A DNA stretch of 64,000 nucleotides from Micromonospora sp. NBRC 110009 (GTDB taxonomy: Bacteria; Actinomycetota; Actinomycetes; Mycobacteriales; Micromonosporaceae). The stretch covers positions 2,666,001 to 2,730,000 of the forward strand of contig NZ_CP130427.1 in NCBI RefSeq assembly GCF_030518795.1, read 5' to 3'. The translations under genes and the position numbers were made by a program. Shown piece after piece: positions 32,429 through 41,191 of this stretch (positions are counted from its first letter, which is position 1; each line of letters begins with the position of its first letter). The notes below the pieces were generated by a model. The model searched no databases, was not told the origin of the DNA, and saw only the letters and a list, made by a program, of their open reading frames with translations.

Positions 32429-33382
32429 ATGAGCGCACCGCTGCGCCCGCGTCCGGCCGCCCCATCCGCGGCCCCCGACGCCCCGCTCGTCTTCCCGCGC
32501 ACCCTCACCGTCGGCGTGATCGGCGCCGGCCGGGTCGGTGCCGTGCTCGGCGCGGCCCTCGCCGCCGCCGGCCACCGGGTGGTCGCCGCCGCCGGCGCCT
32601 CCGGGGCCACGAAGGCCCGGATGGCGCTGCTGCTGCCGCAGACCCCGACCCGCTCCCCGGCCGCCGTCGCCCGGGCCGCCACCGACCTGCTGATCGTGGC
32701 CGTCCCCGACGACGCCCTGGCCGGCGTGGTCGCCGGGCTGGCCGAGGCCGGCGCGCTGCGCCCGGGCCAGGTCGTCGCGCACACCTCTGGCGCGCACGGG
32801 CTGGCCGTCCTCGCCCCGGCCGCCGCGCTCGGCGCCCGGCCGCTCGCGCTGCACCCGGCGATGACCTTCACCGGTACGCCGGACGACCTGGGCCGCCTCA
32901 CCAACATCTCGTACGGGGTGACCGCCCCGGCCGAGCTGCGTGCGTTCGCCGCCCGGCTGGTCGCCGACCTGGGCGGGGTGCCCGAGTGGGTGGCCGAGGG
33001 CGACCGGCCGCTCTACCACGCGGCGCTGGCGCACGGCGCCAACCACCTGGTGACCCTGGTCAACGAGGCGGCCGACCGGCTGCGCGACGCCGGGGTGGAC
33101 CGGCCGGAGAAGGTGCTCGCCCCGCTGCTGCGGGCCGCCCTGGAGAACGCCCTGCGGCTCGGCGACGACGCGCTCACCGGCCCGGTGTCCCGGGGCGACG
33201 CGGGCACCGTACGCCAGCACCTGGTCAAGCTGGCGGCGACCGCGCCGGAATCGGTGCCCCCCTACCTGGCGTTGGCCAGGAGGACCGCGGACCGGGCGAT
33301 CGCCGCGGGCCGGCTGCGCCCGGCCGACGCGGAGTCGCTGCTGGACGTGCTGAGTGGCATCTACGGGGAGGTTGCCGCATGA
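32429..33382 (+). CDS. Rossmann-fold and DUF2520 domain protein
   Basis: The 317-residue protein from ATG 32429 has an N-terminal NAD(P)-binding Rossmann domain ([18 protein letters not shown], about 28-45) and a C-terminal helical DUF2520 domain ([20 protein letters not shown]). This architecture resembles ketopantoate reductase and 6-phosphogluconate dehydrogenase relatives. Its position directly before panC, with an ATGA overlap, is conserved in actinobacteria and suggests a role in pantothenate synthesis, possibly ketopantoate reduction. The activity is not established. Confidence 0.85.
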   Translation: MSAPLRPRPAAPSAAPDAPLVFPRTLTVGVIGAGRVGAVLGAALAAAGHRVVAAAGASGATKARMALLLPQTPTRSPAAVARAATDLLIVAVPDDALAGVVAGLAEAGALRPGQVVAHTSGAHGLAVLAPAAALGARPLALHPAMTFTGTPDDLGRLTNISYGVTAPAELRAFAARLVADLGGVPEWVAEGDRPLYHAALAHGANHLVTLVNEAADRLRDAGVDRPEKVLAPLLRAALENALRLGDDALTGPVSRGDAGTVRQHLVKLAATAPESVPPYLALARRTADRAIAAGRLRPADAESLLDVLSGIYGEVAA

Positions 33383-34227
33383 CCGAGCTGGTGCACACGC
33401 GCAAGGAGTTGGCGGCCGCGCGCGACGGCCTGACCGGCACCGTCGGCGTGGTGATGACCATGGGCGCGCTGCACGCCGGGCACGAGACGCTGCTGCGGGC
33501 CGCCCGGGAGCGCGCCGACCACGTGATCGTCACGATCTTCGTGAACCCGCTCCAGTTCGGCCCGAACGAGGACTTCGACCGCTATCCGCGCACCCTCGAC
33601 GCCGACCTGGAGATCTGCCGGCGGGCCGGCGCGGACGTGGTCTTCGCCCCCGCGGTGACCGACATGTACCCGGAGGGCCAGCCGAAGGTCCGGGTCAACC
33701 CGGGCCCGCTGGGGGAGGACCTGGAGGGGCTGAGCCGCCCCGGCTTCTTCCACGGGGTGCTCACCGTGGTGCTGAAGCTGCTCCAGCTCACCCGCCCCGA
33801 TCTGGCCTTCTTCGGCGAGAAGGACTACCAGCAGCTGAGCCTGGTCCGGCGGATGGTCCGGGACCTGGACGTGCCGGTCGAGATCGTCGGCGTGCCGACC
33901 GTCCGCGAGCCGGACGGGCTGGCCCTCTCCTCCCGCAACCGCTACCTCTCCCCCGAGGAGCGGCAGGTGGCGCTTCGCCTCTCCGCCGCGCTCCGGGCCG
34001 GCGTCGAGGCCGCCGGGCAGGGCGCGGACGCGGGCGAGGTGCTGGCCGTCGCCCACCGCGCCTTCGACGCCGGTACGCCGGGCGCCCGCCTCGACTACCT
34101 GGTGCTCACCGACGCCGACCTGGAGCCGGGGCCGGTCGCCGGGCCGGCGCGGCTGCTGATCGCGGCCTGGGTCGGCGCCACCCGGCTGATCGACAACGTG
34201 GCGCTCCACCTCGCGCCGCGCCCCTGA
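33379..34227 (+). CDS. panC: Pantothenate synthetase
   Basis: PanC condenses pantoate and beta-alanine using ATP. The 282-residue protein has the nucleotidyltransferase motif [12 protein letters not shown], the block [43 protein letters not shown], and [12 protein letters not shown] near the active site. It starts at ATG 33379, overlapping the DUF2520 stop, and is followed by panD 32 nt downstream. Confidence 0.95.
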   Translation: MTELVHTRKELAAARDGLTGTVGVVMTMGALHAGHETLLRAARERADHVIVTIFVNPLQFGPNEDFDRYPRTLDADLEICRRAGADVVFAPAVTDMYPEGQPKVRVNPGPLGEDLEGLSRPGFFHGVLTVVLKLLQLTRPDLAFFGEKDYQQLSLVRRMVRDLDVPVEIVGVPTVREPDGLALSSRNRYLSPEERQVALRLSAALRAGVEAAGQGADAGEVLAVAHRAFDAGTPGARLDYLVLTDADLEPGPVAGPARLLIAAWVGATRLIDNVALHLAPRP

Positions 34228-34259
34228 CCACTCCACCCACCCGCTGAGAGGCACCTCCG

Positions 34260-34688
34260 ATGCTCCGGACCATGCTCAAGTCGAAGATCCACCGGGCCAC
34301 GGTGACCCAGGCCGACCTGCACTACGTCGGCTCGGTGACCGTGGACGAGGATCTGCTCGACGCGGCCGACCTGATCCCCGGCGAGCAGGTGGCGATCGTG
34401 GACATCACCAACGGGGCCCGGCTGGAGACGTACGTGATCCCGGGGCAGCGCGGCAGCGGCGTGATCGGCATCAACGGCGCCGCCGCGCACCTGGTGCACC
34501 CGGGTGACCTGGTCATCCTGATCTCGTACGGGCAGATGGACGACGCCGAGGCCCGGGCGTACCAGCCGCGGGTGGTGCACGTCGACGCCGACAACCGGGT
34601 CGTCGACCTGACTGCCGACCCGACCACGGCCGCCCCCGGCACCGCCGGCGACCCGGTCCCGAACCCGCTGGCCGCCGCCCTCAACTGA
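34260..34688 (+). CDS. panD: Aspartate 1-decarboxylase, pyruvoyl-dependent
   Basis: PanD makes beta-alanine from aspartate. The 142-residue proenzyme cleaves itself between Gly24 and Ser25 (HYVGSVTVD) to form the pyruvoyl group. Lys9 ([11 protein letters not shown]), the catalytic Tyr region and the stretch [22 protein letters not shown] are all present. The last ~20 residues are low-complexity and not part of the catalytic core. It completes the DUF2520-panC-panD operon. Confidence 0.95.
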   Translation: MLRTMLKSKIHRATVTQADLHYVGSVTVDEDLLDAADLIPGEQVAIVDITNGARLETYVIPGQRGSGVIGINGAAAHLVHPGDLVILISYGQMDDAEARAYQPRVVHVDADNRVVDLTADPTTAAPGTAGDPVPNPLAAALN

Positions 34689-34716
34689 CCCGGGACGGCG
34701 AGCGGCTGCAACACGG

Positions 34717-34914
34717 TCCTGGGCGCGGTACGTCGGCGTGCCGGACGACGCGATCCTGCGCTTCCGCAGCGGGGCGGTGATCCGCCCGCCCGGTGCCGGC
34801 CGCTGGGCCGTCGGCGACCGGGGCGTCCGCTGCTACCTGTGGCTCCCCGACCGCACGAAGACCGACTCGCTCAAGGGGACCGGCCCGGCCGGCCTGCCGG
34901 TCCGGACCAGGTAG
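34717..34914 (+). pseudogene. C-terminal remnant of a septum-formation family protein
   Basis: Just after panD, one frame reads WARYVGVPDDAILRFRSGA, then GRWAVGDRGVRCYLWLPD and TDSLKGTGPAGLPVRTR before a TAG at 34912. The G-D-R-x-x-x-C-x-L and S-L-K-G-x-G patterns are those of the septum-formation domain family, in which they form the C-terminal half. The N-terminal half, including its cysteine-histidine segment, signal peptide and any credible start, is missing; a GTG at 34738 would give only 58 residues. It is best read as a decayed fragment left by a deletion. Confidence 0.6.
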
Positions 34915-34975
34915 CCGAAACCACTCGTCCCGCCCCCGCCGCCCGCAATGAGGGGCCTTCGGGTTGACTGTGCTC

Positions 34976-36661
34976 ATGGACCTTCCGACCGTCGAGCTGC
35001 CGGCTCTGCCCCGGCTGCTGGCCGCGCCCGCCCCCGGCTGGGTGGAGACCACCGACGTGATCGTGGTCGGCTCCGGGGTGGCCGGCCTCACCGCCGCGCT
35101 GCACCTGCGCGAGGCGGGCCTGCACGTCACCGTCGTCACCAAGGTCAACATGGACGAGGGCTCGACCCGCTGGGCGCAGGGCGGCATCGCCGCGGTGCTC
35201 GACCCGACCGACACCCCGGCCGCGCACGCGTACGACACCGAGGTGGCCGGCGTCGGCCTCTGCGACCCGGCGGCGGTCCGGGTGCTGGTGGAGGAGGGCC
35301 CGACCCGGCTGCGTGAGCTGATGCGGATCGGGGCGGAGTTCGACCGCAACGCGGACGGCTCGCTGATGCTTACCCGGGAGGGTGGCCACCGCGCCGACCG
35401 GATCGTGCACGCGGGCGGCGACGCCACCGGCGCCGAGGTGCAGCGGGCGCTGCACGCGGCGGTCCACCGCGACCCGTGGATCCGGCTGGTCGAGCACGCC
35501 CTGGTGCTGGACCTGCTGCGCGCTCCCGGCGACGGGCCCGGCGGGCTCGGCCCGGCCTGCGGCATCACCCTGCACGTGCTCGGCGAGGGCAGCGAGGACG
35601 GCGTCGGGGCGATCCTGGCCCGGGCGGTGGTGCTGGCCACCGGCGGCATGGGCCAGATCTTCGCGGCCACCACCAACCCGGCGGTCTCCACGGGCGACGG
35701 CGTGGCGCTCGCCCTGCGGGCCGGCGCGGCGGTCACCGACGTGGAGTTCGTGCAGTTCCACCCGACCGCGCTGATCGTGCCGGCCGGCGGCCCGGGCGCC
35801 GGGCTGGCCCAGCAGCCGCTGGTCTCCGAGGCGCTCCGTGGCGAGGGCGCCCACCTGGTCGACGGCGACGGCAAGCGGTTCATGGTCGGGCAGCACGAGC
35901 TGGCCGAGCTGGCCCCGCGGGACGTGGTCGCCAAGGGCATCCACCGGGTGCTGCTGGCCACCGGCGCGGATCACGTCTTCCTGGACGCCCGCCACCTCGG
36001 CGGGGACTTCCTGGCCCGGCGCTTCCCGACCATCGTCGCCTCCTGCCTGGCCATCGGGGTGGACCCGGCCACCGACCTGATCCCGGTCGCCCCGGCCGCC
36101 CACTACGCCTCCGGCGGGGTCCGCACCGACCTGCACGGCCGCACCTCCATCCCCGGGCTGTACGCCTGCGGCGAGGTCGCCTGCACGGGGGTGCACGGCG
36201 CGAACCGGCTGGCCAGCAACTCGCTGCTGGAGGGGCTGGTCTTCTCCCGGCGGATCGCCGAGGACATCGCCGCCGGCCTGCCCGAGCAGGCGAAGCCGGC
36301 GGAGACCGGGGCCTGGGTGGGCGGCCAGGGCTGGGTGGTGCCGGCCGAGGGCACGCCGGCCCTGCAACGGGCGATGACCCGCGGTGCGGGCGTGCTCCGC
36401 TCGGCGCCGACCCTGGCCGCGACGGCCGCCACGCTGACCGAGCTGGGGCAGGGCCGGGGGGTCCCGCGCACCGCCGACTGGGAGGCGACCAACCTGATCA
36501 CCGTGGCGTCGACGCTGGTCGCGGCTGCGTACACCCGCCGGGAGACGCGGGGCTGCCACTGGCGGGAGGACTTCCCGACGGCCGACGACCGGTGGCTGGG
36601 CCACCTCGTCGGCGGGATCGGGACGGAGAGCCGGTTGACCGAGCGATGGGAGTCGCAGTGA
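34976..36661 (+). CDS. nadB: L-aspartate oxidase
   Basis: NadB oxidises aspartate to iminoaspartate in de novo NAD synthesis. The 561-residue flavoprotein has the FAD dinucleotide motif VIVVGSGVAGLTAAL, TRWAQGGIAAVL, HAGGDATGAEVQRAL, VLATGGMGQIF, VEFVQFHPTAL, and PAAHYASGGVRTD with GLYACGEVACTGVHGANRLASNSLLEGLVF. ATG 34976 was taken as the start; in-frame TTG 34964 and GTG 34970 are possible. No nadA gene is in the window. nadC follows with a GTGA overlap. Confidence 0.94.
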   Translation: MDLPTVELPALPRLLAAPAPGWVETTDVIVVGSGVAGLTAALHLREAGLHVTVVTKVNMDEGSTRWAQGGIAAVLDPTDTPAAHAYDTEVAGVGLCDPAAVRVLVEEGPTRLRELMRIGAEFDRNADGSLMLTREGGHRADRIVHAGGDATGAEVQRALHAAVHRDPWIRLVEHALVLDLLRAPGDGPGGLGPACGITLHVLGEGSEDGVGAILARAVVLATGGMGQIFAATTNPAVSTGDGVALALRAGAAVTDVEFVQFHPTALIVPAGGPGAGLAQQPLVSEALRGEGAHLVDGDGKRFMVGQHELAELAPRDVVAKGIHRVLLATGADHVFLDARHLGGDFLARRFPTIVASCLAIGVDPATDLIPVAPAAHYASGGVRTDLHGRTSIPGLYACGEVACTGVHGANRLASNSLLEGLVFSRRIAEDIAAGLPEQAKPAETGAWVGGQGWVVPAEGTPALQRAMTRGAGVLRSAPTLAATAATLTELGQGRGVPRTADWEATNLITVASTLVAAAYTRRETRGCHWREDFPTADDRWLGHLVGGIGTESRLTERWESQ

Positions 36662-37554
36662 GGGAGTCGACGGAGCGGGCGCTGCGGGCCGGTGACCTGG
36701 ACCCGGAGCTGGTGCGGCGGGTGATCGTTGACGCGCTCACCGAGGACCTGGGGCCGGAGTTCCTCGACGTCACCAGCGTCGCCACGATCCCGGACGCGCA
36801 GAACGACACCGCCGACCTGGTGGCCCGGGCGGACGGCGTGGTCGCCGGGCTGCCGGTGGCGGCGGCCGTCTTCGAGCTGGTGGGGGAGGTGACCGGCACC
36901 GACGGTACGGTCGAGGTGTCGCTGGTGGCCCACGACGGGCAGCGGGTGGCGCGCGGGGACGTGCTGGCCACGGTGACCGGCCCGACCCGGCAGCTGCTCA
37001 CCGCCGAGCGGACGGCGCTCAACCTGCTCTCCCGGATGTCCGGGGTGGCCACCCACACTCGGGCCTGGGCCGACGCGCTGGCCGGCACCAAGGCGATGGT
37101 GCTGGACACCCGCAAGACCACCCCGGGCCTGCGCGTCCTGGAGAAGTACGCGGTCCGCGCCGGCGGCGGCACCAACAAGCGGATGGGCCTGCACGACGTC
37201 GCCATGATCAAGGACAACCACAAGCTGGCGGCGGGCGGTGTCGGGGCCGCCTACCGCCGGGTCCGCGAGGCGTTCCCGGACGTGCCGGTGCAGGTGGAGG
37301 TGGACACCCTGGCCGAGGCGGTGGAGGCGGTCGAGGCCGGCGCGGATTTCCTGCTGCTGGACAACATGACCCCGGCGCAGCTGCGCGAGGTGGTGGCCGC
37401 GGTCGGCGACCGGGCCGAGCTGGAGGCGACCGGCGGGCTGACCCTGCCGGTGGCCGCCGAGTACGGGGCGACCGGCGTCGACTTCCTCTCCGTCGGCGCC
37501 CTCACCCACTCCTCGCCGATCCTGGACATCGCCCTGGATCTGCGCGCGGAATGA
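36658..37554 (+). CDS. nadC: Quinolinate phosphoribosyltransferase
   Basis: NadC converts quinolinate and PRPP to nicotinate mononucleotide. The 298-residue protein has the family blocks ALTEDLGPEFLDVTS, TALNLLSRMSGVAT, LDTRKTTPGLRVLEKYAV, GGGTNKRMGLHDVAMIKDNH, QVEVDTLAEAVEAVEAGADFLLLDN and the C-terminal LEATGGL and VDFLSVGALTHS. GTG 36658 has GGGAG 5 nt upstream; ATG 36646 in the same frame is an alternative start. Confidence 0.94.
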   Translation: MRESTERALRAGDLDPELVRRVIVDALTEDLGPEFLDVTSVATIPDAQNDTADLVARADGVVAGLPVAAAVFELVGEVTGTDGTVEVSLVAHDGQRVARGDVLATVTGPTRQLLTAERTALNLLSRMSGVATHTRAWADALAGTKAMVLDTRKTTPGLRVLEKYAVRAGGGTNKRMGLHDVAMIKDNHKLAAGGVGAAYRRVREAFPDVPVQVEVDTLAEAVEAVEAGADFLLLDNMTPAQLREVVAAVGDRAELEATGGLTLPVAAEYGATGVDFLSVGALTHSSPILDIALDLRAE

Positions 37555-37559
37555 GCGTC

Positions 37560-37565
37560 TAGGCT
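37560..37565 (+). promoter_or_regulatory. -10 box for leaderless coaX mRNA
   Basis: TAGGCT is followed by 6 nt (GCCAGC) and GTG 37572. No ribosome-binding site is present. Confidence 0.65.
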
Positions 37566-37571
37566 GCCAGC

Positions 37572-38330
37572 GTGCTGCTCTGCATCGACATCGGAAACAC
37601 CAACACCGTGCTGGCGACCTTCGACGGCGACAAGCTGGTGCACTCCTGGCGGATCAAGACCGACGCCCGTTCCACCGCGGACGAGCTGGGCCTGATGTTC
37701 CGGGGGCTGCTGGCCGGTGACGCCGTGGAGATCACCGGGGTGGCCGCCTGCTCGACGGTGCCGGCCGCACTGCGCTCGCTGCGCACCATGCTCTCCCGCT
37801 ACTACGCCGACCTGCCGAGCGTGATCGTCGAGCCCGGGGTGCGCACCGGGGTGCAGCTCGCCATCGACAACCCGAAGGAGGTGGGCGCGGACCGGGTGGT
37901 GAACACCCTGGCCGCGTACACCCTCTACGGCGGGCCGTCGATCGTCGTGGACTTCGGCACGACCACCAACTTCGACGTGATCAGCGGCCGGGGCGAGTTC
38001 CTCGGCGGCGCGTTCGCGCCGGGCATCGAGATCTCCTTCGACGCGCTCGCCGCCCGCGCCGCCCAGCTCCGCAAGGTGGAGGCGACGAAGCCCCGATCGG
38101 TGATCGGCAAGAACACCGTCGAGTGCCTCCAGGCCGGCCTCTACTTCGGCTTCGCCGGTCAGGTGGACCGGATCGTCGAGCGGATGATCGAGGAGCTGGG
38201 CGAGGTGAAGGCGGTGATCGCCACCGGCGGCCTGGCCTCGCTGGTGCTCAGCGAGTGCCGCACGATCACCCACCACGAGCCGATGATCACCCTGATCGGC
38301 CTGCGCATGGTGTACGAGCGGAACGTGTAA
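37572..38330 (+). CDS. coaX: Type III pantothenate kinase
   Basis: CoaX phosphorylates pantothenate in the first step of CoA synthesis and belongs to the ASKHA fold. The 252-residue protein has the phosphate-1 motif LLCIDIGNTNTVLATF, the pantothenate-binding region GADRVVNTLAAY, phosphate-2 VVDFGTTTNFDVI, and VIATGGLASLV as the adenosine motif. It follows the nad genes and panCD, making a cofactor-synthesis block. The end of the gene is followed by an imperfect 31-bp-period repeat. Confidence 0.95.
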   Translation: MLLCIDIGNTNTVLATFDGDKLVHSWRIKTDARSTADELGLMFRGLLAGDAVEITGVAACSTVPAALRSLRTMLSRYYADLPSVIVEPGVRTGVQLAIDNPKEVGADRVVNTLAAYTLYGGPSIVVDFGTTTNFDVISGRGEFLGGAFAPGIEISFDALAARAAQLRKVEATKPRSVIGKNTVECLQAGLYFGFAGQVDRIVERMIEELGEVKAVIATGGLASLVLSECRTITHHEPMITLIGLRMVYERNV

Positions 38331-38334
38331 GGAA

Positions 38335-38383
38335 GGGCCCCTTATTAACGCCTCCGGTAGAGCAGGGGCCCCCTCTTAACACC
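38335..38383. repeat. Two-copy intergenic repeat, GGGCCCC..TTAAC type, 31-bp period
   Basis: GGGCCCCTTATTAACGCC (38335-38352) is repeated as GGGCCCCCTCTTAACACC (38366-38383), matching at 15 of 18 positions. It fills the 57-bp gap between the convergent coaX and methyltransferase genes. GGGGCCCC in the second copy is itself palindromic. It may be a dispersed family in related genomes and may also act as a terminator. Confidence 0.65.
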
Positions 38384-38387
38384 GTGC

Positions 38388-39128
38388 TCAGCGCCGTCGG
38401 GAGCGGAAGACCAACGTGCGGTAGGGGAGTTCGACGGTTTCCCGGCCGGCCAGGTCCGGGTGGGTGGCGAAGAGGTCTCCGAGTTCCCGGTCGATTTTCG
38501 CCTGGTCCTCGGCCGACGCGGTCAACCAGTAGGAGCGCGTGTGCAGCATGCCCACCACCTCATCGGGGGAGAGTGTGGTGGTATGGGCGAACTCGCCCAG
38601 TTCGACCGGTTCGAAGGCCGGGCCGAAGTCGCCGTACTTGTCGACCACGTTGCCCGCGTTGTAGCCGAGGTGAGCGACCCGGCTCAGCTCGGCGACCCAG
38701 GCCACCCGCTCGTCCCGGACGTTCCAGATCGGGGCGAAGGTGCCGCCGGGCCGCAGCACCCGGGCGATCTCGGCGTGGGCCGGCTCCTTGTCGAACCAGT
38801 GGTAGGCCTGCCCGACCAGCACCGCGTCGGCCGAGCCGTCGGGCAGCGGCACCGCCTCGGCGCTGCCGGCCAGCGCCGCCGTGCCCGGGGTGGCGGCCGC
38901 CAGTTGCGCCCGCATCCCCGGATCCGGCTCCACGGGTACGACCCGGTGCCCGAGCGCGAGCACGCCGCGGGTGAGGATGCCGGTGCCCGCGCCGAGGTCG
39001 ATCACCCGGGCCGACGCGGGCAGCCCGTCCAGCGCCCAGCGCAGCGCCTGCGCGGGATAGCGGGGGCGGAACCGGTCGTACTCGGCGGCGGCCGCGCCGA
39101 AGGAGAGTGCGTGAGTGGGGTCCGTCAT
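38388..39128 (-). CDS. Class I SAM-dependent methyltransferase
   Basis: The 246-residue protein from ATG 39128 has the N-terminal segment SFGAAAAEYDRFRPRYP typical of small-molecule methyltransferases related to UbiE/TAM. It also has motif I RVIDLGAGTGILTRGVL, the acidic VVPVEPDPGM, ADAVLVGQAYHWFD, and the post-motif LRPGGTFAPIWN. The substrate is unknown. It is convergent with coaX and divergent from lysS. Confidence 0.85.
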   Translation of the reverse strand: MTDPTHALSFGAAAAEYDRFRPRYPAQALRWALDGLPASARVIDLGAGTGILTRGVLALGHRVVPVEPDPGMRAQLAAATPGTAALAGSAEAVPLPDGSADAVLVGQAYHWFDKEPAHAEIARVLRPGGTFAPIWNVRDERVAWVAELSRVAHLGYNAGNVVDKYGDFGPAFEPVELGEFAHTTTLSPDEVVGMLHTRSYWLTASAEDQAKIDRELGDLFATHPDLAGRETVELPYRTLVFRSRRR

Positions 39129-39135
39129 GGGCGGG

Positions 39136-39141
39136 AGGTTA
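39136..39141 (-). promoter_or_regulatory. -10 box for a leaderless methyltransferase mRNA
   Basis: On the minus strand TAACCT is followed by 7 nt (CCCGCCC) and ATG 39128. No Shine-Dalgarno sequence is present. Confidence 0.55.
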
Positions 39142-39169
39142 TCCCGTAACGGGCGGCAGGGCGCTTGAG

Positions 39170-39175
39170 TACGCT
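39170..39175 (+). promoter_or_regulatory. Candidate -10 box for lysS
   Basis: TACGCT lies 44 nt before the lysS GTG, giving a leader of about 37 nt. This gene has a Shine-Dalgarno-like TGAGGA before its start. The preceding CTTGAGT resembles half of an HspR (HAIR) site, but the second half is missing. Confidence 0.4.
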
Positions 39176-39219
39176 CATGGGCTGACCCGCCGATATTCCC
39201 CAAGCCTGAGGAAACTGCC

Positions 39220-40728
39220 GTGACCGAGCAGAACGCCCTGCCAGTGGACCCCGCCGACGACCTTCCGGAGCAGCTGAAGGTCCGCCGGGAGAAGCGGGAC
39301 CGGATGCTCGCCGAGGGCGTCGAGCCGTACCCGGTCGGCTTTCCGCGGACCAGCACGCTGGCGAAGATCCGCGAGCAGTACGCCGACCTGCCGACCGACA
39401 CCGCGACCGGCGACCGGGTCTCGGTCACCGGCCGGGTGATCTTCGTCCGCAACACCGGCAAGCTCTGCTTCACCACCCTGCGGGACGGCGACGGCACCGA
39501 GCTGCAGGCGATGCTCTCGCTGGACCGGGTCGGTGCCGAGCGGCTGGACGACTGGAAGCGGCTGGTCGACCTCGGCGACCACGTCGGGGTCACCGGTGAG
39601 GTGATCACCAGCCGGCGCGGCGAGCTGTCCGTGCTGGTCGAGGAGTGGGCGGTCACCGCCAAGGCGCTGCGCCCGCTGCCGGTGGCGCACAAGCCGCTGA
39701 GTGAGGAGGCCCGGGTCCGCCAGCGGTACGTGGACCTGGTCGTCCGCCCGCAGGCGCGGCAGATGGTGCGGACCCGGGCGACGACCGTGCGGAGTCTGCG
39801 CGACACCCTGCACGCCCAGGACTTCATCGAGGTGGAGACCCCGATGCTCCAGCTGCTGCACGGTGGCGCGGCGGCCCGCCCATTCGTGACCCACAGCAAT
39901 GCGCTCAACACCGATCTGTATCTGCGAATCGCGCCGGAACTGTTTCTCAAGCGTGCCGTGGTCGGCGGTGTCGACCGGGTCTTCGAGATCAACCGCAACT
40001 TCCGTAATGAGGGCATCGACTCGTCGCACTCGCCGGAGTTCGCGATGCTCGAGGCTTACCAGGCGTACGGCGACTACAACACCATGGCCGAGCTGACCCG
40101 GAATCTGGTGCAGCAGGCGGCGATCGCCCTCACCGGCTCGACGGTGGTCACCCACGCGGACGGCCGTGAGTTCGATCTCGGTGGCGAGTGGCGCTCGGTG
40201 ACGCTCTTCGGTGTTCTCTCGGAGGCGCTCGGTGAGGAGGTCACCGTCCGGACCGAAAGGGCCCGCCTGGTCGAGTACGCGGACAAGGTCGGGCTCTCCG
40301 TCGACCCGAAGTGGGGCCCCGGCAAGCTGGCCGAGGAGCTCTTCGAGGAGCTGGTGGTGCCGTCCCTGCGGGCCCCCACGTTCGTGCGGGACTATCCGGA
40401 GGAGACCAGCCCGCTGACCCGGGCGCACCGCGGCGAGCCGGGGCTGGCCGAGAAGTGGGACCTCTACGTCCTCGGCTTCGAGCTGGGCACCGCGTACTCG
40501 GAGCTGGTGGACCCGGTGGTGCAGCGCGAGCGGCTGGTGGCCCAGGCGCAGCTCGCGGCGCGCGGCGACGACGAGGCGATGCGACTCGACGAGGACTTTC
40601 TCCGGGCGATGGAGTACGGAATGCCGCCGGCCGGCGGTATGGGAATGGGAATCGACCGTCTCTTGATGGCGCTGACCGGGCTCGGAATTCGGGAAACGAT
40701 CCTGTTCCCGTTGGTCCGGCCGGAGTAG
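39220..40728 (+). CDS. lysS: Lysyl-tRNA synthetase, class II
   Basis: The 502-residue enzyme has the N-terminal OB-fold anticodon domain (about 55-150) and a class II core. Motif 1 lies at [11 protein letters not shown], motif 2 at [20 protein letters not shown], and motif 3 at [15 protein letters not shown]. In two stretches, 39880-40050 and 40600-40720, codons ending in A or T suddenly become common (for example aat, gat, tat, gaa, ttt, gga, att), unlike the rest of the gene. The start is GTG 39220. A normal housekeeping role is expected. Confidence 0.95.
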   Translation: MTEQNALPVDPADDLPEQLKVRREKRDRMLAEGVEPYPVGFPRTSTLAKIREQYADLPTDTATGDRVSVTGRVIFVRNTGKLCFTTLRDGDGTELQAMLSLDRVGAERLDDWKRLVDLGDHVGVTGEVITSRRGELSVLVEEWAVTAKALRPLPVAHKPLSEEARVRQRYVDLVVRPQARQMVRTRATTVRSLRDTLHAQDFIEVETPMLQLLHGGAAARPFVTHSNALNTDLYLRIAPELFLKRAVVGGVDRVFEINRNFRNEGIDSSHSPEFAMLEAYQAYGDYNTMAELTRNLVQQAAIALTGSTVVTHADGREFDLGGEWRSVTLFGVLSEALGEEVTVRTERARLVEYADKVGLSVDPKWGPGKLAEELFEELVVPSLRAPTFVRDYPEETSPLTRAHRGEPGLAEKWDLYVLGFELGTAYSELVDPVVQRERLVAQAQLAARGDDEAMRLDEDFLRAMEYGMPPAGGMGMGIDRLLMALTGLGIRETILFPLVRPE

Positions 40729-40762
40729 CCGACACCCGTTCCCGGGTCGTTACCGCAACCCA

Positions 40763-40793
40763 TTGACGCGGCAAGCGGCGGGCGGGTTATTGT
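40763..40793 (+). promoter_or_regulatory. Candidate promoter of lsr2
   Basis: TTGACG (40763-40768) and TATTGT (40788-40793) are separated by 19 bp; TTATTG at 40787 gives 18 bp. The -10 element overlaps the left arm of a perfect inverted repeat. Confidence 0.6.
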
Positions 40794-40816
40794 GCTCCTG
40801 TATTGCAGGAGCACAA
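40790..40816. repeat. Perfect 11-bp inverted repeat over the lsr2 transcription start
   Basis: TTGTGCTCCTG (40790-40800) and CAGGAGCACAA (40806-40816) pair without mismatch around a 5-nt spacer, TATTG. The repeat overlaps the -10 box and the expected start site. It could be an operator or a 5'-end hairpin protecting the mRNA. It ends 24 nt before the lsr2 start codon. Confidence 0.7.
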
Positions 40817-40840
40817 CCCTGCTCGAAAGGAATGTGGGAC

Positions 40841-41191
40841 GTGGCCAAGCAGATCATTCACAAGCTGGTCGATGACCTGGACGGCGGGGACGCTGACGAG
40901 ACTGTCAAGTTCGCGCTGGACGGCGTGCAGTACGAGATCGACCTGTCCGCTTCGAACGCCGAGAAATTGCGCGACGTATTCGGTCAGTACGTCGCGCACG
41001 GCACGAAGGTCGGTCGCGGCGGCGTGGTCGTGGGTGGCCGGGCTGCGCGGGGTCGGGGCGGCGCCACCGCCGACCGCGAGCAGAACAAGGCGATCCGGGC
41101 CTGGGCCAAGAAGGCCGGCAAGGACATCTCCGACCGGGGCCGCATTCCCCAGGAGATCGTGGACGAGTACCACTCGAAGGCCGGTCACTGA
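40841..41191 (+). CDS. lsr2: Lsr2 family nucleoid-associated protein
   Basis: Lsr2 is the actinobacterial H-NS counterpart, silencing AT-rich and horizontally acquired genes. The 116-residue protein starts at GTG 40841, with AAAGGA 11 nt upstream. It has the N-terminal oligomerisation sheet (AKQIIHKLVDDLDG... VQYEIDLS) and the C-terminal DNA-binding helix pair AIRAWAKKAGKDISDRGRIPQEIVDEY, containing the RGR minor-groove clamp. A basic Gly/Arg linker (GGRAARGRGG) joins them. Confidence 0.95.
   Translation: MAKQIIHKLVDDLDGGDADETVKFALDGVQYEIDLSASNAEKLRDVFGQYVAHGTKVGRGGVVVGGRAARGRGGATADREQNKAIRAWAKKAGKDISDRGRIPQEIVDEYHSKAGH

Noticed and set aside
34950..34966. Third copy of the GGGCCCC-TTAAC repeat before nadB (AGGGGCCTTCGGGTTGAC)
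   Set aside because: It matches only weakly and lacks the GGGCCCC core, so it may be chance.
39164..39180. HspR (HAIR) operator before lysS
   Set aside because: Only the CTTGAGT half is present; the second half ACTCAAG is missing at the required spacing.
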